Below are positions 50,293-60,600 of a DNA stretch of 64,000 nucleotides, piece by piece. The DNA is from CAYUQT01 sp964596165 (lineage in GTDB: Bacteria > Planctomycetota > Phycisphaerae > UBA1845 > JAFGLZ01), in contig CAZQTW010000007.1 in the NCBI GenBank assembly GCA_964596165.1, positions 79,077 to 143,076 of the forward strand, in the 5' to 3' direction. The notes beneath the pieces are model-generated. The model was not told the DNA's origin and made no database searches. It saw only the letters and a program-made list of their open reading frames with translations. Within the stretch, counting starts at the first letter, position 1. Every line of letters begins with the position of its first letter. The position numbers and the translations under genes are program-made.

Positions 50293-50763
50293 CTACGAAC
50301 GACAGATTCGACCGTCGTGCTCCACGCGATTGGACGGACTCACGAGTCCGGCTTGGCTTTCGCGACAGAGCTCAACGTATGAGAAGACATCCTTGAGATC
50401 CTTCTTGGCCCGTTCTCCCAGATCTACCCGAACCTCTCCTCGTTGCTTCCATTCCTCATAGACCGTTGCGACCCGCCCCCGGTGCTCGCCTACCCGAATC
50501 TGGACGACATCGCCGTTGCGAAACGGTGCGCCGTTGATCCTTGCTAGGATATGCCACAGAGCACGAAGGAAGACCCATGTGCTCACCACACCGCAAGCTG
50601 CCCCCATCACGATTGTGCCACATTCTGCGTGGTCTGCATCACCTCTCGTGACAAACAAGATACCGGCGTAGAGTGAACCCCCCCAGAAGGCGAGTGTCCA
50701 CGGCCAACGCTGGGCCAGAAACCGCTGCACGCCTGAAGGTCTGACCATTCCTGCCCACCCCAT
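50293..50763 (-). CDS. Small membrane protein with KOW-like C-terminal domain
   Basis: This protein of 151 or 156 residues (ATG 50748 or 50763) has two or three hydrophobic helices (WPWTLAFWGGSLYAGILFV and TIVMGAACGVVSTWVFLRALWHIL). A soluble part follows with the KOW-like pattern FRNGDVVQIRVGEHRGRVATVYEEWKQRGEVRVDLG, where a hydrophobic-Gly-x-Gly turn resembles the NusG/ribosomal-protein KOW motif. The combination of membrane anchor plus KOW-like fold is uncommon. It stops 5 nt before the toxin remnant begins. No function can be assigned. Confidence 0.65.
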   Translation of the reverse strand: MGWAGMVRPSGVQRFLAQRWPWTLAFWGGSLYAGILFVTRGDADHAECGTIVMGAACGVVSTWVFLRALWHILARINGAPFRNGDVVQIRVGEHRGRVATVYEEWKQRGEVRVDLGERAKKDLKDVFSYVELCRESQAGLVSPSNRVEHDGRICRS

Positions 50764-50796
50764 CGCGAGACGGACCTGTCCTGCTCCGCGGTGGCT

Positions 50797-53130
50797 TTAC
50801 CGGCGTCCGCCACCACGAAAGCCGGCACCACCGCCGCTCCGGAAGCTGCCGCTCCCAGGGCTGCTGCTGTACCGCTGGAAGCTGTCGGTCCGGTAAGCGC
50901 CCCTGTCGCGGGCATAGGACTGCCGGTCCAGGTCGGCGCGGCCCGCGGAATAGCCGCCGGCGACGTAGGACGGACGTCCCTGCGGAGCGGACCTCTGAAA
51001 TCCGGTGTCGGATGGTCTGCGCGCCGGTGTCGCGCGATCGATACCGGATTGCACTCTCTGACCTCCCAAATCCGTCCGGGACCAGTTGTTGCCGGTTCGC
51101 CGCTGCCAGCCTTCCTCGGTGCGACGATAGACATTGCCGTTGCGGTCCGCATAGACATCGTTGGCCAAACCGGATTGGACGGTTCGAACCGGAGCGCCTC
51201 CCAGCCGGGTCGGCTGACCCGTGCCGGATCGAACGGAAGCATCCAAATGCCTCCCCGCAACTGAACGGTCCGCACCAGCCGGCCTGAGGGCATTGCCATC
51301 GATGTTGCCGGGTCGGTTATAGATGTTCTGACGGTGCTCGACGGCCCATCGGTTGTTCATATCGATCCTGTTGATGCCCACCCCACCCCGAACGGAGGGC
51401 ATAGGATGCAGACCACCGTGGCCCCACCATCCGTGCCCCCAGACGCCGCCGGCGGCCCAGAAGCCCTGGTAGAACTTGCCGTCGCGGTAGCCGAAGGCCA
51501 CCCATCCGTTGGGACCCGCGTAGCCGGCACGGACTCCCCAATTCCCCGTGAACGGGTTGTAGTGGAAGCCAAAACCCCATGTCGCCGGCCGCGGATAGTA
51601 GACCGCGCCGTACCAGCCCGGATAGTAAAAGCCGGTGCCGTAGACGACGGTACCGTAGAACGGATAACAGCCCACATAACCCGGCGTATACCCCACGAAG
51701 ACATACTCCGGCGTCGACTCGTACACCTGCACGTACTTCACCGGGTAAACCGGGCACTCCGGCGGAAGGGTGTAGATGACCTGCGGGACCGAATCACAGA
51801 CAATCCACGGGCCCGTCGCGACATCGGCAACGAACCAAACCCCTTCGTTGCAGCAGTAGTATCTGCTTCCCACCCGGATCACGTCGCTCGCGCTGTTCTC
51901 GGCGTATTCCATCTCCGTGCCTGCGATCGCCTTGAAGCGGGGCGCGCCGTCGTAATCGACCTTAAGCGTGGCCTTCTTGCGTTCAATCCGAGCGGTCTGA
52001 GGGATGTAGGTCTCCTGGACGGCCTCCTCCGCTTCGTCCGTGCCCGCGACATGGGCACGGACGTACCCCTTCTCCGAGCCTGCCGGGATCTTCGCGAAAT
52101 CGCCGGGAAGCTTGTCGGCCGGCACATAAGACCACGGTCCGTCCATCGATTTCGAGCTGTACCATCGCCCGGAGAGCAGCACGAAACAGTGCTGTGAGGC
52201 AATCTCCATGAATACATCGCTCTCCGTGTTGCTCATGTACAGGAGGCCCGTGTCGGCAATGGGGGAGTATTGGGGTTCACCGTCCGAACTGATGAGTTCC
52301 GTCGGCTCGGTGGCCACGATGATCTGAGGCATACCGCCCGCTTTTGAGAATCGCTCATCACTCGCCGGCGCCGCATCGGCTTCCTTGGTCACCAGTGCGG
52401 TAATCGACGACGGGGGGTTGTCTGCCACCCGCCAGGGTCCGTTGATGTCCTTAGCGACGAACCAGTCGTCTCCGCCCCTGAGGTAATATGATTTGCTTTC
52501 CGGCTCCAAGAGGATCAGGAAGGGCGTGTTGACGACCCGCATGACCTTGGAATGCTCAACTCCGCGAAGCGCGGGTCTCCCATCGATCAGGACCAGGACG
52601 GCCGGGTGCTTGACGAAGAGGATCTTCGGCGGCTTGGTGTTCAACTGGTCCGCGGCGGCCTTCTCCTGGTCGGCCAGCTTGAGGGCGGTCAGAATGCGGT
52701 CGAGCGAGACCGGGTGAGCCTGCTTGGTCAGCTCGGTCTGGAGGACGCGGCCAAGCTTCTCTCGCTGTTCCGGCGTGGTGTTTGGGAACTTGGCCTCCGC
52801 AACCTCCAGGTCTACCAGTGTGACCATTCGGCTGTCGCGATCGGTCTCGACCTTGCACTTGAACCATGCGGCTCCAAAGACGGGGTCGGTGGCTCCCTTC
52901 GGCGTCACGGAGACGGCGGCCCGTGCGGTCAGCTTGTTTCCCGCAAAAGACTCGAGCTGGGGTTGATACACGACGATTTCGGCCTCGGGCGCATCAATCT
53001 CACGTGGCCACCTCGGCTCGCCGGCCTCTTCCTGATCTTCCGCGAGCGTCCGGACGGGCAACGGCAGAATACTCGCGCCTGCAATCAGCACACAGATACC
53101 CAGGTGAGTGCGAAATCGGTCCGGCAACAT
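50797..53130 (-). CDS. Large exported modular protein with WF-GPW repeats
   Basis: ATG 53130 is chosen because AGGAGA lies 6 nt upstream and a signal peptide follows (GICVLIAGASILPLP). The 777-residue protein has three repeats with the pattern aromatic-aromatic, DINGPW: WFVAKDINGPWRVAD, RWYSSKSMDGPWSYVP and VWFVADVATGPWIVCD, each about 45 residues after a beta strand. A Tyr/Gly-rich region (YVGCYPFYGTVVYGTGFYYPGWYG, FWAAGGVWGHGWWGHGG) and a low-complexity Gly/Arg/Ser tail ending FRGGGRR follow. The design suggests a surface or matrix protein. Related proteins are widespread in Planctomycetota and Betaproteobacteria without known function. Confidence 0.75.
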   Translation of the reverse strand: MLPDRFRTHLGICVLIAGASILPLPVRTLAEDQEEAGEPRWPREIDAPEAEIVVYQPQLESFAGNKLTARAAVSVTPKGATDPVFGAAWFKCKVETDRDSRMVTLVDLEVAEAKFPNTTPEQREKLGRVLQTELTKQAHPVSLDRILTALKLADQEKAAADQLNTKPPKILFVKHPAVLVLIDGRPALRGVEHSKVMRVVNTPFLILLEPESKSYYLRGGDDWFVAKDINGPWRVADNPPSSITALVTKEADAAPASDERFSKAGGMPQIIVATEPTELISSDGEPQYSPIADTGLLYMSNTESDVFMEIASQHCFVLLSGRWYSSKSMDGPWSYVPADKLPGDFAKIPAGSEKGYVRAHVAGTDEAEEAVQETYIPQTARIERKKATLKVDYDGAPRFKAIAGTEMEYAENSASDVIRVGSRYYCCNEGVWFVADVATGPWIVCDSVPQVIYTLPPECPVYPVKYVQVYESTPEYVFVGYTPGYVGCYPFYGTVVYGTGFYYPGWYGAVYYPRPATWGFGFHYNPFTGNWGVRAGYAGPNGWVAFGYRDGKFYQGFWAAGGVWGHGWWGHGGLHPMPSVRGGVGINRIDMNNRWAVEHRQNIYNRPGNIDGNALRPAGADRSVAGRHLDASVRSGTGQPTRLGGAPVRTVQSGLANDVYADRNGNVYRRTEEGWQRRTGNNWSRTDLGGQRVQSGIDRATPARRPSDTGFQRSAPQGRPSYVAGGYSAGRADLDRQSYARDRGAYRTDSFQRYSSSPGSGSFRSGGGAGFRGGGRR

Positions 53131-53247
53131 GGCCTCTCCTGTCTCTGTTTGAGTTGTCGGCAAGTCGCTCGTGACGTGACGCAAATGCATATCCCGCGGG
53201 TTCAGATTCTCGTAAGACTGCAAGACACGCGGTCCTGCGATTCGCCC

Positions 53248-54522
53248 CTATGCCACGGCGTCCTTTCGTTGCCCGGCGAACGGGCAATGGTAGTGCCCGA
53301 CCGGGGCCGTGACCTTCAGACGCTGCGGGTTGAACGGGAAGGTCGCCTTATCTATCGCCAATCCGCGGACCTCGATCCGCTTCGGATCGATCACCCCCGC
53401 GCCCGCCGAGGCCAACAGCTTCAAGTGGTTGTCGCCCTGGAAGGGGAACTGATTGTGATCGGCCTGCGGGTCGTACCCCATGACGGCGGTGCAGATCGCG
53501 TCGGTGCAGACGCCGTTGCGTCCGGCAAAAATCAGTTTCGGTTGAACCGGTGCGACCCCCGGGATCCATGGCCCTTCGCCGCCGCGATTCGTCTCGATGC
53601 CGTCGATGATCGCCAAGTCGCAAGGACGCGCCAGGTACAGATCCGCGGTGATCGCCGGAATGCGATGCTGCCACTGGCCCGCCGGCCATCCGCGATCCAG
53701 TTCGGCCGGGACGCCCGCGGGGGGCCTGCTCTTGCCTTCATGGAAGATCTGAATGCGGGCTTTCAAGCTGTTCTCGTTCGGGGCATCGTCACCGTAGAGC
53801 GACTGCGGTGTGATTCCGAAGAGGTTCTTGGCGGTCAGGGTCACGCCGGCGCAGGCGTGGTCCTTCATCTTGCTCAAGGAGACGAAGACGTCGGTCTTCT
53901 CATACGCCTGGCTGAGATCGAAGGCCGGATAGGCAAAACCGCCGTCGGGGACGACGAATCGGCTGTACGTGGGGAACGGACCTCGGTTCCGCGTATCGAT
54001 GAACTCCACGCGGTTCCCGCCGGCCGACCTGATGGCCTGCACGTCCCAGCCCCAGCCGGCCAGGGTCTCCTCGCACGGCTTGAGGCTGTACTGGCTTTCC
54101 ACCACGACGATTCGCCTGGCCCCGTTGTCGTGGAGCGCGGCGCACAAGGCGGCCAGGGCCTTGGGATGCGAGTGATAGGTCCGGTACGGCTCCAACCCGC
54201 CGATCTTGCCCGCCTGGCCGCCCGTCAGGTTCAGCTTCACCGTCACCGCCTTGTTCTCGACCAACTTGCGGATCCCGCCGATCAACTCGAAGGCCTCGTC
54301 CAACGCGCGGCGCAGGAGCTGCGGCTCGTACGACTCGCACCGTTGGATCGCCACGGGCAGGCTCGGCGCTCGGCCCGACCGGTCCGGCCGCACGGCCGCT
54401 TGCCGGGCCGATGGCTGTGCCGCCCGTGCAAACGGCAAACCGCCGCCGGCAATCAGGCCGGCCGCTCCCAGGCCGCGGGTCAACAGATCGCGTCGCGTCA
54501 GTCGATCGGTCATGATAGACAT
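53248..54522 (-). CDS. Tat-exported DUF362 protein
   Basis: A 424-residue protein with a twin-arginine signal (LTRRDLLTRGLGAAGLIAGG) and DUF362 features: VTVKLNLTGG, YHSHPKALAALCAALHDNGARRIVVVESQY, FVSLSKMKDHACAGVTLTAKNLFGI, and the Cys-rich end YHCPFAGQRKD. DUF362 proteins are often tied to anaerobic metabolism and may bind an Fe-S cluster, but biochemistry is lacking. ATG 54522 and 54513 are both possible; neither has ideal Shine-Dalgarno spacing. It sits 105 bp downstream of the glucan synthase gene on the same strand. Confidence 0.82.
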   Translation of the reverse strand: MSIMTDRLTRRDLLTRGLGAAGLIAGGGLPFARAAQPSARQAAVRPDRSGRAPSLPVAIQRCESYEPQLLRRALDEAFELIGGIRKLVENKAVTVKLNLTGGQAGKIGGLEPYRTYHSHPKALAALCAALHDNGARRIVVVESQYSLKPCEETLAGWGWDVQAIRSAGGNRVEFIDTRNRGPFPTYSRFVVPDGGFAYPAFDLSQAYEKTDVFVSLSKMKDHACAGVTLTAKNLFGITPQSLYGDDAPNENSLKARIQIFHEGKSRPPAGVPAELDRGWPAGQWQHRIPAITADLYLARPCDLAIIDGIETNRGGEGPWIPGVAPVQPKLIFAGRNGVCTDAICTAVMGYDPQADHNQFPFQGDNHLKLLASAGAGVIDPKRIEVRGLAIDKATFPFNPQRLKVTAPVGHYHCPFAGQRKDAVA

Positions 54523-54627
54523 AGTCTCCCAAAATCAGGCAGCCTGAGGCACCGTCCCGTTCTGCGTCATTCTACTGGGACACGCCGCTTGGATGCCAGC
54601 GCAACGGGCGGACCGGCGATTCGACGA

Positions 54628-57600
54628 TCAACCCACCGTCACCTGTACGGCGTGTTCAAGGTGGTCATCCACCATATGGATACCCAGATCAGGGACGTCC
54701 TCTCCGTCGACCGTGACCCGGCGAACGGTACGCGTGTTGGGACCCTCGACGATCACCTCAATGTGGTACATCGTCCCGTGGAAACGGTAGTGGACACGGA
54801 ATTGCTGCCATGTCGGCGGTAACAACGGTTCGATTCGCAGTATGTCCGCCTCCCGACGGATCCCGAGCAGACTCTCCTGCAGCAAACGGTACATCCATGA
54901 CGCCGAGCCGGTGTACCAGGTCCACCCCCCACGGCCTTCGTGCCCCTTCAACGTGTAAACATCCGCGGCGACAACATACGGTTCGACCTTGTACGCGTTG
55001 ACGTGCTCGGGCGTGTCGCCGTGCCGCACCGGGTTGATCAGATCGAATAGCCGCCAAGCCTGCTCGGCATCCCCCAGGTCGGCAAAGGCCATGGCCGCCC
55101 AGACCGCGGCGTGGGTGTATTGGCCGCCGTTCTCGCGCACGCCCGGAGGATAGCCGCGGATATACCCCGGATCGCACGTCCGACCCTCGAACGGCGGGTC
55201 CAATAACCGGATCAGCCGAAGCGACGGATCCACAAGATGCTCCAGAACCGCCTGCATGGCCATCCGGGCTCGCCCCGGATCCCCCGCGCGGCTGAGCACG
55301 GACCAGGCCTGCGGAAGCACATCAATGCGACATTCGCTGTTCTGCCCCGAACCCAATGGCTCACCGTCGTCAAAATACGCCCGACGGTACCACCGACCGT
55401 CCCATCCGTGCGCCTCAATGTTGTCCCTCAACGTGCAGGCCCACTCTTGGCACTCGTCGGCAAGGGCCTGGTCGTCCTTGCGACGTGCCAGGTCGGCAAA
55501 TTCTTTCAGCACGTGATAGAGGAAGAACGCCAACCATACGCTTTCGCCGGTCCCCTTGATCCCCACGCGGTTCATCCCGTCGTTCCAGTCCCCGCAACCC
55601 ATCAACGGCAACCCGTGGGGACCAAACCGCAGGCCGCGCCGCACGGCTCGTACGCAGTGCTCGTAGAGCGTCCCCTGCTCCTCCGCGACACTGGGAAGAT
55701 CGTAAACCGATTCCTCGTCGGCCCTGGGCTGACGACCCTCAAGAAACGGAACCTTCTCATCCAGCACGCCGGTGTCGCCGACGATCTTCACGTACCGGCA
55801 GGTGGCCAGAGGCAACCAGAGAAAGTCGTCCGAAAAATGCGTGCGAACGCCTCGCCCCGTGGGCGGATGCCACCAGTGCTGCACATCGCCCTCGCGAAAC
55901 TGCCGCCCCGCGGCCGTCAGAAGGTGTTGCCGAAGAAGCCAGGGGCATTCGTGCGCGAATGCCATCGCGTCCTGCAACTGGTCCCGGAATCCGAAGGCGC
56001 CGGCCGATTGGTAGTAGCCGCTCCGTCCCCAGAATCGGCACGCCAGCACCTGGTAAGGCAACCAGTGGTTGGCCATGAAATTGACCGACTCGTCGGGAGT
56101 CTCAACGTAGACGCCGCCAAGGACATGCTTCCAGTGCTCCCATACCGCCTCGAGTGCCTGTCGGGCTCCGCCGGTCCCGGCGAATCGGCCAAGCAACTCG
56201 CGGACATGCGATTCGTTGTGCCCGGCGCCCAAGGTAAACACGATCTGCCGTTGTTCGCCGGGAGGCAAGTCCAGATAACCCTGAATCGCACCGCACGGAT
56301 CGAGTCCCGCCCCCACCCGACTCGACAACTCCCGGCGATGCAGGGCGGCCGGATCTCTCAAGGAGTTGTTACGACCGATGAACTCCGTACGATCCGCGGT
56401 GAGGGAGCGGTCGGGCTCGCTGCACTGAAAGAACACCACCTTGTCCGGGAAATCCGAGGCGTAGGCGTTCGAGGCCAGAATCGCGCCCGACTGCGGATCG
56501 ATGTGCGTCACGATGTGGGGAGCGTGCTTGTCCCGCATGTCCCCCAACACCCATTCCACAAAGCCGGTGGCGCTGACACGGACGGTTCGCTCGGTCGTGT
56601 TTCGAACGGTCAGAATCCACAACCGCACGGGCGCGTCGACCCCAACCGTGGTGATCAGCTCGGTGAAGAGCCCCCTCTGTGCGTTCTCGAACGCCGAATA
56701 CCCCAACCCGTGGCGGCAGACATAATGCGTGTGACCCCGCGCGGGTTGAGGCGTCAGGGACCAGAATTCGCCGGTCTCCTCGTCCCTCAGGTAAAACGCC
56801 TCCCCCGCCATGTCGGTGGCGGGATCGTTGTACCAAGGCGTCAGACGGTACTCGTGCGCGTTCATGAACCACGTATACCCGCCGCCCGTCTCACTGACGA
56901 CCGCGCCGAAGTCCGGATTCGCCAGCACGTTGACCCAAGGCGCCGGAGTCGTCGTCCCCGGCCGCAGCACGACAACATATTCGCGGCCGTCGGGTGTGAA
57001 TCCCCCCAGGCCATTGAAGAAACGAAGATCCCGCGGCGGTAACTCCATTTCCGACGGCAAGGGGGCCTGCGGTCTACGCGTTCTCGCCAGCGGTGCCGTC
57101 CTCACCTCCGGGCGGCCACGGCGATCGATCTGATCCGTCAGGCTCCCCGCTCGATCGCTAAGGAACACGCGGGCCACCGCTTGAAGCAAACGGCGATCCT
57201 CGTCCGGCAGTTGGTCGGTGCTGCGCACAAAAACGCCGCCGGGTTGATCGAGAACCTTCATCTCGGGACCGGCGTTGACCTCGCCCATAACCTGGTCCAG
57301 CAATGCCTGACGATACCCGCTGAAGGCATCACACCAGATGAACAAGTCCGTGCGGAGCCCCTTGTGACGCCAGTAGGCGTGCGCCTGTAGCGCCCGACGG
57401 ACAAGCTCGAGCCCCTTCGGCTCCGTCACGTGCACCAGCGCGATGGGCAGGTCGCCCGAAACCCCGTACACCCACAACGCCGACTGCCCCCGACGGTTGC
57501 GGGCGATAACGCTGGACCCCGCCCGATGTCGGGGATTGGCGTACACAAGCGAGGCGGCCAGACGGCCGAAAAGCACGGCATCCGACTCGGTGATCCGCAA

Positions 57601-60600
57601 CTGATGCTGCAGCACCTGGCTCTGGGTCCAGGCAATTTCAAAGACCCGGTCCGCCAACCGCCGATCATGATACCGTTCGACCTGCAGCACCGCCTGATCG
57701 CGAGTCAACGAGCCGCCCATGATGGCATCGACCGTGAGAGAAGTCCCCGGCCCCAACGTGAACCGCCTCCGAATCGACAGGACCGGGTCCAGCACCGACC
57801 CGGCGGTGTTGGACAAAGGTCCGGGATGGTCCATCGCGGCGGGATGGGCAAGCGTCCGGTTGCGCCCCACCCATGTCGGCCGGTGAGTCTCAAATGACAC
57901 CTCGCCGAGGATCGCCTTGGCCCCCATCGGACCCGTCCCCGCCTCCGGACCGTGAACGATCAGGGTGTGAAACATCCACGGCGGGTTCTCATCGATCGAT
58001 CGCGCGCGTCGCGTGCACAGCAACGCGGTTCGATCCTTCACCACGTCGGTCTCGACGAAGAGGTTGTTGAAAACCGGGTGCGCCTCTTCCGCGCGAGGGT
58101 CCATCAGAACAGGCTCCGCATAGCTGGTCAGCTCCACCGTCCTCTTGCGATTGGTCGGATTCGAAATCGTCATTCGGCGCAATTCGATGTCGTCTTCGGG
58201 CGAAACGGCAATCCGGGTGTGGACCTGCAGCTCGTCTTGAGCGGCGCGAAACTCCGCCTGCCCCTGTGAGAAGACGGCTTCGTATCGGGCAAGCTTACGA
58301 CATACCGGCTGATACGTGGTGGACCAGAACGAACCCTGATCCACGTCCCGAATATAGAAAAACGTTCCCCACGCATCCCGCGTCACGTCCTCGCGCCAAC
58401 GCGTCAGTGCCAGCCCGTTCCACCGGCTAAAGCCGCCTCCGACGTGGCTCACCCCCACGCTGTACCGGCCGTTTGACAATAGGTGAACTTCCGGAACGGG
58501 CAGATCGGCGACACGGTACTCGCGCGTCACCGCCTCAGCCGCGATCGCCTTCTCGCCGAGCTCGGGCACGGGCAGTTGTGCGCTGTGGAGCCGCTCGGGA
58601 CCCCGTGCACGGGGCACCCGTTCGTGCAAAAGCACGACGGCCGAGCGCATCTCGGGGTCCATGAGAAATCGCCGCTGCATCGGTTGGTCGAGCAGCGCGT
58701 GGGCCAACGACAACAGCACCATTCCCCCATGGTGCGCCATGTAACACTTCACCACCGCCCTCGACTGACCTGTCGGCACTCGGCTCGGCGTGTAGTCGAC
58801 CGCTTCGTATAAGCCATAACGCCCCACAAAACCTTCGCGGCTCATCCGCTCAAGATTCGCACAGGCCTCCCTCGGAAGGACCATGAGCGCCAAAGCCGAT
58901 GCGTAAGGGGCCACCACGCGATCGTCCGCCAAACCGCGCTTCAGGCCGAGATCGGGAACGCCGAACGCTCGATACTGATACGTCATCTGACGGTCCACCA
59001 GGTTGTAACACGATTCGCTCATCCCCCAGGGAAGTCCTAGGCGTCGACCGTAACGAATCTGTCGCCTGACCGCACCGCGGCACACCTCGTGAAGGAGTGT
59101 GCCTTCGTAGGTGGGCATGACCAGAAGCGGCATCAGGTACTCGAACATCGAACCGCTCCAGGACAACAGGGACAGCGGACCGTACCCCGACGTCGGCGCC
59201 CTCCCCAGCAGGAACCAGTGTTCCTGGGGAAGCCTCCCCTGTGCGATGCCCATGTAGCTGCAAAGCCGGGCCTCCGACGCCAGCAAGTCGTAATCGCCGG
59301 GGTCCGGCCGATGTCCGTCGATGCTGAACCCGATCGACAGCAACTTCCGGGAGCGGTTGTAAAGGAAGTCCAAGTCGAGGTCGGCCATTTCGCCGGCCCG
59401 CTGGACCAAGGATTCAATACGCAAGATCCGATCGGAGGCAAAGGCCGACGCCCGCCGAACGAGCTCGACCACCCTTGACACCGCGCCGGTCGAGGGGGTG
59501 GCAGCCAGGCCCCCCTCATCCGTGCGACCCAACGTCTCCCTCAGCCGCTGCTCCGCCCCGGCAAGCGCCCTGAGCGTGGGGACTCGCGCCAACTCCCCAA
59601 AGACCGGCTCCAAGACCCGCCGTTCGGGATGCTCCTGCGAGACCTGCGCCCGCCACATAGGATCATCCACCCAGGGCGCCATCGCGGAAACGTCCTCGCG
59701 CAGCCCCCGACACTGCCGGGTCAAGTTCTGGTGCCAGAACGAAGGCTCCTGGTGCGGACTCAACGCGGACCCGACCTCCTCCAACCGCGCGAGCAACCGG
59801 TCGAGTGCGGCGGCAATCGCCCCCACGTCGTCCGGAGCTTGCCGGATGTCGTCGAGGGCCGGCGCCAGCGCGGTCCAAACGGCATCCAAACCGGACCGCT
59901 CCGCCGTCGATTCCAACGTTTCCGCGGTGGTGACGATTTCTTCCCGCAGCAGATCGCCCGTGTCGACCAGGCCCTCGCGCCATCGCGCCGGAAGAACCGG
60001 CCGATCGACCATTTCGAGCAGTCCGCCCCGCAAGACAATCAGACTCGCGGCCAGATTGCCGCTGTCCACGCTGGAGACGTACATGGGCGAGAGCGGCCGG
60101 GCGTCCCGGGTGCCGTACCAATTGTAGAAATGCCCTCGGTACCGAGGCAGCTTCTCCAGACTGTCGAACGTCGCCTCCACGCGACGCACCAACTCACCGC
60201 CGCTCAAATAGCCGAAGTCATGAGCCGCCAGCGCACCGAGAACGCCCATCCCGATGTTGGTGGGGCTCGTACGCTCCGCAAGTTGCGCGTAAGGCGCCTC
60301 CCGATAGTTGTCGGGCGCCAACCAGTTCTGCTCGGCGGTGGCAAACGCCTCAAAATACGCCCACGTCCGACGGGCCAGGCGCCGGAGAAACGCCTGCTGG
60401 TGCGGATGCAGCCGGCGCTTCCGCGATCGGATCGGGCGGCTGATGAACCACGCAAGAAACGGTGAGACAACCCACGGCAAGAGCAGCGGCAAGGCCGTCG
60501 GCAGCGCCTCGAGTCGCCACGCCGCGAGGACCGCGCCCATGAGGATCCCCGTCATCGGCGCGACCCACATTTCCTTGATCATCGACGGCAAACCGATGCG

